From contig DIVG01000073.1 of the NCBI GenBank assembly GCA_002422425.1, forward strand, positions 58,989-122,988: a DNA stretch of 64,000 nucleotides, given 5' to 3'. A model generated the notes under the pieces. That model was not told where the DNA came from. It worked only from the letters and a program-made list of their open reading frames with translations, and ran no database searches. A program made the translations under genes and the position numbers. The stretch comes from Akkermansiaceae bacterium UBA6138 (lineage in GTDB: Bacteria; Verrucomicrobiota; Verrucomicrobiia; Verrucomicrobiales; DEV007). Of this stretch, positions 8,948 to 16,710 are shown in pieces (the first letter of the stretch is position 1; every line of letters begins with the position of its first letter).

Positions 8948-9513
8948 GATTCAATCCGAATCCACTCCTCCTTCAAAACCCCGATAACGGGAAGATTACG
9001 GTATTCGCCGCGGTAGTCGAGCCCGTAACCGACAACAAACTCATCACCGATTCCGAAGCCCTCGTAATCCGCCTCGATCGGCACGGCGCGCTCGACCTGC
9101 TTCGAAAGCAGCACAGCGGAACGCACGCTCTTCGGTGAACACTCCTCACGGAGGCGCGCCGTGATCGCCGAGAGAGTTCGCCCCGAGTCAAGGATATCGT
9201 CGAGAACGAGAACATCCCGTCCCTCAACATCGGGCAGGCGGGTCTGCTGAAAAGTGATCGTCCCCGAGCTGACGGTGCCACCGTGATAACTCGCCACCGA
9301 AATTGAATCGAGGCGCAGAGGCAGCCGAATCTCACGGACGAGATCGGCGAGGAAAAGGATGCCTCCCTGGAGCACCGCGACGATCGTGAGTTCGCTTCCG
9401 GCATAGTCAGCAGTGATACGAGCCCCCATCGCGGCGATGCACTCGCGTATCCTCGCCTGGTCGAAAAGGATTCGTTCCAGCCTCTCCTCCATACTACTGC
9501 TCTCGCCTCCCAT
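8944..9513 (-). CDS. hpt: Hypoxanthine phosphoribosyltransferase
   Basis: 189 residues. The PRPP-binding signature VLVLDDILDSGRTLSA and the upstream VAVLQGGILFLADLVR identify a purine phosphoribosyltransferase that salvages hypoxanthine (and often guanine) to the nucleotide. The C-terminal YGLDYRGEYRNLPVIGVL is typical of hypoxanthine PRTases. The start could be 9513 or the internal ATG at 9492. It overlaps moaD by four bases at its 3' end and is divergent from pdxH across about 100 bases. Confidence 0.93.
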   Translation of the reverse strand: MGGESSSMEERLERILFDQARIRECIAAMGARITADYAGSELTIVAVLQGGILFLADLVREIRLPLRLDSISVASYHGGTVSSGTITFQQTRLPDVEGRDVLVLDDILDSGRTLSAITARLREECSPKSVRSAVLLSKQVERAVPIEADYEGFGIGDEFVVGYGLDYRGEYRNLPVIGVLKEEWIRIES

Positions 9514-9616
9514 GAAGGAGCAGACATCGATCCCCTTTCCCGTTCAACCGGAATATTTGACGCCGCGGTCGAATCCGCTTTCGTATTTACATAACGAAGA
9601 GACTATCGAAACTGCC

Positions 9617-10285
9617 ATGAAAGACCCCGTCCACGATACCATCGCACGCCTGCGACAGGACTACCGCGCCGCCCGGCTCGACCGCGCCGAGCTCGCCGAC
9701 TCGCCCATCCGGCAATTTGCGAGATGGTTTGACGAGGCGGTGAAGGCTGAAATCCGCGAGCCGAATGCGCTCACTCTTTCGACGATCGGCCTTGATGGTC
9801 TCCCGAATTCGCGCACGCTCCTGATGAAGGACTTTAGCGAGGCTGGCGTCACCATTTACACGAACTACACGAGCCGCAAAGCCGCCGAGCTCGAAGCCTC
9901 ACCCGGTGCCGCCCTCCTCTTTTTCTGGAAAGAGCTCGAACGCCAGGTCCACGTGCGCGGAAGGGTCGAAAAAACCTCTCACGAGGATTCCGAAGCCTAC
10001 TTTTTCACCCGCCCCTACGAAAGCCGCATCGGGGCCTGGGCCTCGACGCAGAGCGCCGTAATCCCCGATCGGGCGTGGCTCGAGGCCCGGGCCGAAAAAT
10101 ATCGAACCCGATTTCCCGACACCGGCGCAATCGACTGCGTCCCCCTCCCCGATTTCTGGGGCGGCTACCGCGTCGTGCCGGCCACGGTAGAGTTCTGGCA
10201 GGGTCAACCGGGTAGAAAGCACGATCGTTTTCTCTACACCTCGACCGGGCGGGAGGGCTGGAAAATCGACCGCCTGAGCCCGTGA
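9617..10285 (+). CDS. pdxH: Pyridoxamine 5'-phosphate oxidase
   Basis: 222 residues from the ATG at 9617. The FMN-dependent enzyme oxidises pyridoxine or pyridoxamine phosphate to pyridoxal phosphate. Visible family features are NALTLSTIGLDGLPNSRTLLMK, TNYTSRKAAELEASP, the ESRIGAWASTQS loop, WGGYRV and a C-terminal RKHDRFLY. The frame is open from 9413, but that extension runs back into hpt on the other strand and is not conserved family sequence, so 9617 is preferred; the length then matches the family (about 210-230). Confidence 0.94.
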   Translation: MKDPVHDTIARLRQDYRAARLDRAELADSPIRQFARWFDEAVKAEIREPNALTLSTIGLDGLPNSRTLLMKDFSEAGVTIYTNYTSRKAAELEASPGAALLFFWKELERQVHVRGRVEKTSHEDSEAYFFTRPYESRIGAWASTQSAVIPDRAWLEARAEKYRTRFPDTGAIDCVPLPDFWGGYRVVPATVEFWQGQPGRKHDRFLYTSTGREGWKIDRLSP

Positions 10286-10396
10286 GACAGGGGCCGCCCC
10301 GGAGATCTTATGACAAAAAACAGCCTTTTTACGTAACCCTTCGCCTGATTTGATCTCTAGAGGTAACGGGACGCTCCTGCTAAGTTCAGTCCGATT

Positions 10397-12820
10397 ATGA
10401 TACGCGGTTCCGTCATTACTCTCGCCTCCCTGCTTAGCGCCACTTCACAGGTTGCAACGACGGCGCGGGCGGAGATCGATTTTGTCCATCAGGTCGTCCC
10501 CATTCTGAAAGAGCATTGCTCGGAATGCCACGGCGGCGAGGAGGCCAAAGGCGGCTTTTCGATCAATACCCGCAACCTCTTCCTCGACGACGAAACCGCC
10601 ACGCCGGGCGATGCGGCGGGATCCTACTTTCTTGAGCTGATCGAAGAAACCGATCCCGACGCGCAGATGCCGCCGGAGAAAAAGAAACGGGTCGCCCCCG
10701 AGCACGTCGCGATCCTGAAACAATGGGTCAACGAAGGGATGAAGTGGGAGCCCGGTTTCACCTTCGGCGTCGACACCTACGAGCCACCGCTTCAGCCCCG
10801 CCTACCCGAACTGCCGCCCGTCACCGAAGGCCGAACCAACCCGGTCGACCGCTTCATCGACCACTACCTCGCCGCGAACGATCTCCCCCGCCCCGCCGCG
10901 ATCGACGACAGCACCTTCCTACGCCGCGTCTCGCTCGACCTCATCGGGCTTGCCCCCGCGCCGGACGAGGTGACCGCCTTTCTCGAGGACAAAGACCCTG
11001 ACAAGCGATCAAAGCTGGTCAACGAACTCCTCGCACGCGAGATCAGCTACGCCGATCACTGGCTCACTTTCTGGAATGATCTCCTTCGCAATGACTATAC
11101 CGGAACGGGTTTCATCACCGGCGGCCGCACCCAGATCAGCCGATGGCTCTATGATTCGCTCAAGACCAACAAGGCCTTCGACGCGATGACCCGCGAGCTC
11201 ATCGCTCCGACTTCGGCCGAGAGCGATGGTTTCATCAAGGGCATCACCTGGCGCGGCGAGGTCAGCGCGGGGCAGACCGTGCCGATCCAGTTCTCGCAGA
11301 GTCTTTCCCAGTCCTTCCTCGGGATCAACATGAAGTGCGCCTCGTGCCACGACAGTTTCATCGACCGGTGGAAGCTCTCCGAGGCTTATGGACTCGCCGC
11401 GATCTACGCCGAAACCCCGCTCGAGATCCACCGCTGCGACAAGCCCGTCGGCGAGACGGCAAAGGCCTCGTGGCTTTTTCCCGAGATCGGCCAGGTCGAT
11501 CCCGCCGCCCCGCGTGCGGAAAGGCTGCGTCAGCTCGCCGACCTCATGGTCCACCCGGAAAACGGACGCACCACCCGCACGATCGTGAACCGTCTCTGGG
11601 GACAACTCATGGGACGCGGCATTGTGCATCCCCTCGACGCGATGCAGACCGAACCCTGGCACATCGACCTGCTCGACTATCTCGCGAGCGACTTCCAGGC
11701 AAACGGCTACGATCTGAAGCACACCATCGCCCTCATCGCGACCTCGGCCGCCTACCAGAGTCAGGCCGAGGTGTCTCTCGAAGAGGACGAGGGCGGTGAC
11801 TACACCTACCGCGGACCGCGGGCAAAACGCCTCACCGCCGAGCAGTTCGTCGATCTGCTCTGGAGTCTCACCGGAACCGCGCCGAAAGGATTCGATGCGC
11901 CCATCGTGCGCGGCATCGCCGATCCCGAGGCAGAAGCGCAGAGCGCCCATCCCTCAAGCTGGATCTGGGGCCCCTCGGCCGCGCAGGGAGCCGTCCCGGG
12001 CGGGGAAAAGATTCTGCTGCGCCGGGTTTTCACTCCGGCGAAGCCGGTGCGATCAGCCGGAGTCGTCGCCGCGGCGGACAACAGCTTCACCCTTTATCTC
12101 AACGGCCAGCTCGCACTCAGCGGCAGCGACTGGTCCGCTCTCAGCTCGGCTCCCGCCTTTCTGAAAGACGGGACCAACACCCTGCTCCTCGTTGCGGAGA
12201 ACGGCGCCACCGCCCCCAATCCCGCCGGAGCCTACGCCGCGATCCGCCTCGTCTACGAAGACGGCAGCGACGAAGTCATCTCCACCGACGCGAGCTGGGA
12301 AGTCTCCGCCAAAGTTCCTGCCGGTGCGAACGTCGCAAGGTGGGAACTCGACAAACTCACCTGGGAAAAAGCCGTGTCCGTTTCCCTCGGTGCCTGGTCC
12401 GAAGCGGTCGATCCGCAGATCGGTCCGAACCTCGCCGCCGTCTCCGCCGGAGCCCACCACATGGTCCGCGCCGGTCTCGTGCAAAGCGATTTTCTGATGC
12501 GCAGCCTCGGCCGGCCTAACCGCGACCAGATCGTGACCTCGCGTCCGAACGAGCTCACCACCCTCGAAGCGATCGATCTCTCCAACGACGCCACGATCGC
12601 GAAGGCTCTTGAGGCCGGAGCCGCAAAGCTGGTCGCCGCCCACGGCAAAGCGCCCGATCGCCTCATCGACGAGCTTTACCTTTCCACCCTGACAAGACTG
12701 CCAAACGAAGACGAGCGAACCGTCCTCCGCGAAGTTCTCGGCGAAAATCCCGAACCCCAAACCGTCGCCGACCTCACCTGGTCGCTCTGGATGATGCCCG
12801 AGTATTGGCTGGTGAGGTGA
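10397..12820 (+). CDS. Secreted PSCyt1/DUF1549/DUF1553-type protein
   Basis: 807 residues with a signal peptide. The N-terminal planctomycete cytochrome c-like domain contains CSECHGG (a CxxCH haem site near residue 40). DUF1549 follows (PVDRFIDHYLAANDLPRPAAIDDSTFLRRVSLDLIGL), with a second CxxCH (CASCHDSFIDRW) near 318. DUF1553 follows (HPENGRTTRTIVNRLWGQLMGRGIVHPLDAM), and a beta-rich C-terminal insertion is also present. These proteins are abundant in Planctomycetes and Verrucomicrobia. Their function is not established, though a link to polysaccharide or sulfated-glycan degradation is often proposed. It forms an operon-like pair with the DUF1501 gene 120 bases downstream. Confidence 0.88.
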   Translation: MIRGSVITLASLLSATSQVATTARAEIDFVHQVVPILKEHCSECHGGEEAKGGFSINTRNLFLDDETATPGDAAGSYFLELIEETDPDAQMPPEKKKRVAPEHVAILKQWVNEGMKWEPGFTFGVDTYEPPLQPRLPELPPVTEGRTNPVDRFIDHYLAANDLPRPAAIDDSTFLRRVSLDLIGLAPAPDEVTAFLEDKDPDKRSKLVNELLAREISYADHWLTFWNDLLRNDYTGTGFITGGRTQISRWLYDSLKTNKAFDAMTRELIAPTSAESDGFIKGITWRGEVSAGQTVPIQFSQSLSQSFLGINMKCASCHDSFIDRWKLSEAYGLAAIYAETPLEIHRCDKPVGETAKASWLFPEIGQVDPAAPRAERLRQLADLMVHPENGRTTRTIVNRLWGQLMGRGIVHPLDAMQTEPWHIDLLDYLASDFQANGYDLKHTIALIATSAAYQSQAEVSLEEDEGGDYTYRGPRAKRLTAEQFVDLLWSLTGTAPKGFDAPIVRGIADPEAEAQSAHPSSWIWGPSAAQGAVPGGEKILLRRVFTPAKPVRSAGVVAAADNSFTLYLNGQLALSGSDWSALSSAPAFLKDGTNTLLLVAENGATAPNPAGAYAAIRLVYEDGSDEVISTDASWEVSAKVPAGANVARWELDKLTWEKAVSVSLGAWSEAVDPQIGPNLAAVSAGAHHMVRAGLVQSDFLMRSLGRPNRDQIVTSRPNELTTLEAIDLSNDATIAKALEAGAAKLVAAHGKAPDRLIDELYLSTLTRLPNEDERTVLREVLGENPEPQTVADLTWSLWMMPEYWLVR

Positions 12821-12940
12821 GTCAAAGGAGCAAAAACGCCGTTGATACTCCGAATGCCGACCCTTCGGCTAAAGCCGAAGCCACTTTTTACCTTTCACTT
12901 TTCACCTTCCTACCTTTTACCGGCCTCCGGCCAACACTCC

Positions 12941-14389
12941 ATGGACGCATCCTTCGACCCCACCGCCCCCGACTCCATCATCCGACGGGACTTTCTCAAA
13001 AAACTCTCAGCCGCCGGCACCGCCGCCTGGATGAGCGGGGAGCCGCAACTGGTCCGGGGCAAGGACCTGGAGCATCCCGAGGCAACGGCCGACGCCTGCA
13101 TCCTGCTCTGGCTCGCGGGCGGCATGGCCGCGCCCGAGACCTTCGACCCGAAACGCTACGCTCCCTTCGAGGTCGGGATGTCGGTCAATTCGGTCCTCTC
13201 GACCTTCCCCTCGATCCCGACATCGGTCGATGGATTAAACATTTGTCAGGGCATGGAAAACATCGCGAAGATCATGGATCGCGGGACCCTCATCCGCTCG
13301 GCGGTTCAGCCCGATCTCGGCAGCATCCTGCACTCGCGGCATCAGTATCACTGGCACACCGGCTACGTCCCGCCGCAGACCGTCGCCTGCCCGCACCTCG
13401 GCTCTTGGATGGCGCGGGTGCTGGGTCCGAAAAACCCGGTGATGCCAGCCTTTATCAACATCGGCCAGCGCCTCGAGGGCGTCGGAGAGAAAGAAGAGCT
13501 CAAGGCCTTCACCACCGCCGGATTTTTCGGAAGCGAATACGGCCCGATGAATCTGCCCTTTCCCGAAGAGGCCGCCAAGTCGGTGCAGCCGCCCGAGGGC
13601 ATGACGGCGGAGCGCTTCGCCAATCGCGACAAGCTCTACCGCCGCCTCATCGATCAGAGTCCCCACCGCGACTACGCGAGCGACTACCAGCAGACCTCCC
13701 TGCTGCGCTCGATGGACAATGCCTACCGGCTCCTCGGTTCGAAGGAGCGACGGGCCTTTGACCTCAATGAAGAGCCTGCCGAGGTCAGGGCTAAATACGA
13801 CACCTCTCGCTTCGGACGGGGCTGTCTCCTCGCCCGCCGCCTCGTCGAAAACGGAGCCCGCTTTGTCGAGGTGACGACGGAGTACGTGCCCTTCCTCCAC
13901 TTCGACACCCATGCCGAAGGACACAGTACCGTGGCGCGGCTGCACTCGGAGATCGACCGTCCTATCGCCCAGCTCATTCTCGATCTCGAGGAGCGCGGAC
14001 TGCTCGACCGCACCCTCGTCATCATCGCCTCCGAGTTTAGCCGCGACGCCATGATCGAGGGCAAGCCGGGTTCAAACGCAAACGACCAGGCGGCCCACAA
14101 GGGCGATACCATTACCGAGATGAAACACTACGGACTCCACCGGCACTTCACCGGCGGCACAAGCGTGGCGATGTTCGGCGGCGGCGTGAAAAAGGGATTC
14201 GTCTACGGCAAAACCGCCGACGAGAGACCGCTCGTCGCGGTGGAGAATCCCGTCACCGTGATGGATCTCCACGCCACCATCATGACCGCCATGGGCGTCA
14301 GCCCGAAAACCGAGTTTTTGATCGAAGGGCGCCCCTTTTATGTGACCGAGGACGGCAAAGGGAAGCCGGTGATGGAGGTGTTCGGGTGA
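12941..14389 (+). CDS. DUF1501 family Tat-secreted protein
   Basis: About 482 residues. It begins with a twin-arginine signal (IIRRDFLKKLSAAGTAAW) and continues as the alkaline-phosphatase-like DUF1501 fold, with LLWLAGGMAAPETFDPK near the start and VIIASEFSR near 360. The frame is open from a TTG at 12842, but the ATG at 12941 places the Tat motif correctly. It follows the PSCyt1/DUF1549/DUF1553 gene, the usual neighbour of this family, and the two products probably act together outside the cytoplasm. The C-terminus (GRPFYVTEDGKGKP) looks complete. R-M remnant sequence begins about 10 bases after the stop. Confidence 0.88.
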   Translation: MDASFDPTAPDSIIRRDFLKKLSAAGTAAWMSGEPQLVRGKDLEHPEATADACILLWLAGGMAAPETFDPKRYAPFEVGMSVNSVLSTFPSIPTSVDGLNICQGMENIAKIMDRGTLIRSAVQPDLGSILHSRHQYHWHTGYVPPQTVACPHLGSWMARVLGPKNPVMPAFINIGQRLEGVGEKEELKAFTTAGFFGSEYGPMNLPFPEEAAKSVQPPEGMTAERFANRDKLYRRLIDQSPHRDYASDYQQTSLLRSMDNAYRLLGSKERRAFDLNEEPAEVRAKYDTSRFGRGCLLARRLVENGARFVEVTTEYVPFLHFDTHAEGHSTVARLHSEIDRPIAQLILDLEERGLLDRTLVIIASEFSRDAMIEGKPGSNANDQAAHKGDTITEMKHYGLHRHFTGGTSVAMFGGGVKKGFVYGKTADERPLVAVENPVTVMDLHATIMTAMGVSPKTEFLIEGRPFYVTEDGKGKPVMEVFG

Positions 14390-14399
14390 GATCTACTAG

Positions 14400-14774
14400 T
14401 CTGAGACTGACCAGCACTTTGCTATCAAGAATATCGCCCTATTCAAGTCATCAGCGTCTTACAACTCTCGTTCGCTGCAACTTCTGCTCGATAGTGATCT
14501 GTCAGTTCTTCAATTCGAGTTGAACCGCTCTGGTGGGGTTCAAGGATTCGTAGGACTTGGGACGTTGCGCAATCTAAGTTTCCCCTTTCCACCGCCTGCC
14601 GAGCAACAGGACATCGTTGATTTTCTCAACACCGAACTCCTAAAATTCGACACCCTCACCACCGAAGCCCACCGCGCCATCAACGTCCTCCAGGAACGCC
14701 GCACCGCCCTCATCTCCGCCGCCGTCACCGGCCAGATCGACGTGCGCCAACTCGCCGGGGAGGTGACCGCATGA
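14400..14774 (+). pseudogene. hsdS: hsdS fragment: C-terminus of a type I R-M specificity subunit
   Basis: The frame is open from 14400 without a start codon and carries the C-terminal part of a type I specificity subunit. The target-recognition end and spacer helix are visible: LGTLRNLSFPFPPPAEQQDIVDFLN, then a long helix ending LQERRTALISAAVTGQIDVR. An in-frame TAG at 14397-14399 closes the frame upstream. An intact HsdS has about 400 residues; only about 125 remain, so the first DNA-recognition domain is gone. Its stop overlaps the AbiEi-like start (ATGA), as in an operon. The break lies 10 bases after an intact DUF1501 gene. Confidence 0.88.
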
Positions 14775-15119
14775 TTCTCCCGACGCCTGAGATGGGTTTT
14801 GGGTCTTGTTTTGTGGGAAAAAGTGGGTCTTTTTCCCACAAAAAGGATTGGTATAAAATTTTGCAATCAATTGAAAATAAAGTAATTGCGAGAATATATG
14901 GCAAGGGTAGGGGTTGGGCGTTTAGTCCAAAACACTTTCTCGACCTCGGCCCGCGCAAATCCGTGGACATGGCCCTGACGCGCCTCAGGCAGGCCGGCAC
15001 GATCCGCCACCTCGCCCGTGGGCTCTACGATTACCCGGCCAAACATCCGAAACTCGGTCTCCTGAGCCCCTCACCGGAATCGGTGGCGCGGGCCATCGCC
15101 AAGTCGGACGCGATCCGCC
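14771..15119 (+). pseudogene. AbiEi-like antitoxin (DUF6088 type), C-terminally truncated
   Basis: The reading frame (open to 15157) matches the N-terminal winged-helix region of AbiEi-like/DUF6088 proteins: VIARIYGKGRGWAFSPKHFLDLG, then VDMALTRLRQAGTIRHLARGLYDYP, up to about IAKSDAIRL. Such proteins are often paired with an AbiEii nucleotidyltransferase toxin, which is absent here. After that point the frame leaves the family and ends in a short out-of-frame tail, because the DNA switches abruptly to hsdR sequence. The first about 150 bases are clearly more AT-rich than the surroundings, consistent with horizontal origin. Confidence 0.75.
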
Positions 15120-15545
15120 TTTGTCCGGCTCTACACCTTTCTCTCACAGGTATTTGATTATGGAAACACCGAGATCGAGAAGCGGGCGATCTTTTTCAAG
15201 CGACTGGTGCCGCTCCTCGAGTTCGGTCGCGAGCGCGAGGGGGTCGATCTTTCGAAGGTCGTCCTGACCCGCCACAATCTCAAGCACCAGGGTAAGCAGC
15301 CCATTTATTTCAATCCCGGGGACGCGCCGACCCTGGCACCTATCACGGGTTCCGGGAGCGGGTCCGTTCAGGTAAAAGAGAAGGCCCTCCTCGGCGCTGA
15401 GCTCGATAACGCCATCATCGGAGCCCTTGATGCCCACACCCTCATGAGCACCAAAGCGCTCAATTCCCCCGAGGTGAAAAAAGGCATCATGAAGGTTCTC
15501 CTCGAACACTCGGGGCTTTGGGAAAAGCTGCGTGAGGCGGGGTGA
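15117..15545 (+). pseudogene. hsdR: hsdR fragment: C-terminus of a type I restriction subunit
   Basis: From about 15117 the frame reads AFVRLYTFLSQVFDYG, then EKRAIFFKRLVPLLEFGRE, characteristic of the helical C-terminal part of HsdR. The N-terminal nuclease and helicase domains are gone. There is also an internal deletion: the KEKALL segment runs directly into NAIIGALDAHTLMSTKALNS, where roughly 60 residues normally intervene. The C-terminal end (KVLLEHSGLWEKLR) is intact. The fragment is fused out of frame to the AbiEi-like gene. Confidence 0.85.
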
Positions 15546-15684
15546 TTCAGAAGCGGGGGACTCAGTTTAGAACCCTTGCCAAAAAGCATTGCCGAAAAAG
15601 TCTCTTTGTGGGATGGAGTTTGGTTCGCTTCGCTCGTAGCGCGTATCAAGATCGGCCAACATTCCCTTGTCCCCATTTCGCTGT

Positions 15685-15721
15685 CACCCCCCGTTTCCCA
15701 AGGGGGTGATGGGCGCTTTTT
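15685..15721 (+). terminator. Possible weak terminator after the R-M remnant
   Basis: CACCCCC (15685-15691) can pair with GGGGGTG (15702-15708), but the T-run begins eight bases later, so it is weak by the usual criteria. The rest of the 224-base gap between hsdR and the hydrolase shows no other feature. Confidence 0.3.
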
Positions 15722-15769
15722 GAAAGACTGGCGGTCCGAACGCTCCGAATCTTTTTCCCGCTCCACACC

Positions 15770-16675
15770 ATGACTCCACTCCCTCATTCGCTGCCACCTC
15801 TTTTCTGCTGCCTCTCTTTCGCCCTTTCTGAAGCGATGACGGCCGCCGATCCTGACATTAGCACAGTGCCCGCCGATCTCGTCATTCCGTCTATCACTTC
15901 GGGCGAACCGGCGGCGGGGAAGCGGGTCTTTTACCGGTTGCCCGGTGACGCAGCGACGGTGCCGGAGATGGTGCTTTACCTGCCGAGGGACTGGACGCCG
16001 GAGGGGCGCTTCCCGGTGATCGTAGAGTATGCAGGGAACGGCAACTATCAGAACAAATACGGTGACGTCAGCACGGGACGTCCCGAGGGGAGTCAGCTCG
16101 GCTACGGTCTCACCGGGGGCATCGGGGCGGTCTGGGTGTGTCTGCCTTTTTTAAACGGGGCGGGCGACGGGCTTGCGATCACGTGGTGGGGGGATTCGCC
16201 GGACCATCGGCCCGAAGCGACGGTGGCACTGGCAAAGCGGGCGGTGCCGGCGATCTGCGAACGCTTTTCGGGAGATGCGGAGCGGGTCATCCTCTGCGGC
16301 TTCTCGCGAGGGGCCCTCGCCTGCAATGCGATCGGCCTGCATGATGAGGAGATCGCGTCGCTCTGGCGCGGTTTTTTCAGCTACAGCCATTACGACGGGG
16401 TGAGAGAGCAGTGGCCCTATGCCGGATCGGATCGGGAGTCGGCCCGATTGAGGTTGCATCGTCTTGGCGGACGACCTCAGTTCATTTGTCAGGAAGGTTC
16501 GGTGGAGGCGTCACGGGAGTATCTCAAGTTAACCGGGGCGAAAGCGGATTTTACCTTTTTAAAAACGGGCTTTCGTAATCACAACGACGGCTGGTTGCTG
16601 CGTCCCTCCCCGGCGCGCGAGGTGGCGAGGGAGTGGTTGCGGCGGATCCTTTCAGACGACGGGCTGACCCGCTGA
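15770..16675 (+). CDS. Secreted alpha/beta hydrolase
   Basis: 301 residues with a hydrophobic N-terminal signal (LPPLFCCLSFALSEAMTAA). An alpha/beta-hydrolase nucleophile elbow GFSRGA lies near residue 182 and a likely catalytic His near 264 (FRNHNDGW). The beta-rich start (MVLYLPRDWTPEGRFPVIVEYAGNG) resembles secreted esterases of the poly(3-hydroxybutyrate)-depolymerase or feruloyl-esterase type. Substrate unknown. It is downstream of the R-M remnant and convergent with the glucan synthase gene 35 bases away. Confidence 0.78.
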   Translation: MTPLPHSLPPLFCCLSFALSEAMTAADPDISTVPADLVIPSITSGEPAAGKRVFYRLPGDAATVPEMVLYLPRDWTPEGRFPVIVEYAGNGNYQNKYGDVSTGRPEGSQLGYGLTGGIGAVWVCLPFLNGAGDGLAITWWGDSPDHRPEATVALAKRAVPAICERFSGDAERVILCGFSRGALACNAIGLHDEEIASLWRGFFSYSHYDGVREQWPYAGSDRESARLRLHRLGGRPQFICQEGSVEASREYLKLTGAKADFTFLKTGFRNHNDGWLLRPSPAREVAREWLRRILSDDGLTR

Positions 16676-16710
16676 GAGGGCGGGCCGCCCCTTTTCGATG
16701 CCGTCGTCGG

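Noticed and set aside
14400..15545. A new compact defence system made of the small genes in this stretch
   Set aside because: Each is recognisable as a truncated piece of hsdS, AbiEi-like or hsdR, with frame breaks between them, so decay explains them better.
15576..15773. A 65-codon plus-strand frame between hsdR and the hydrolase
   Set aside because: No family features or ribosome site; it spans a hairpin and overlaps the next start.
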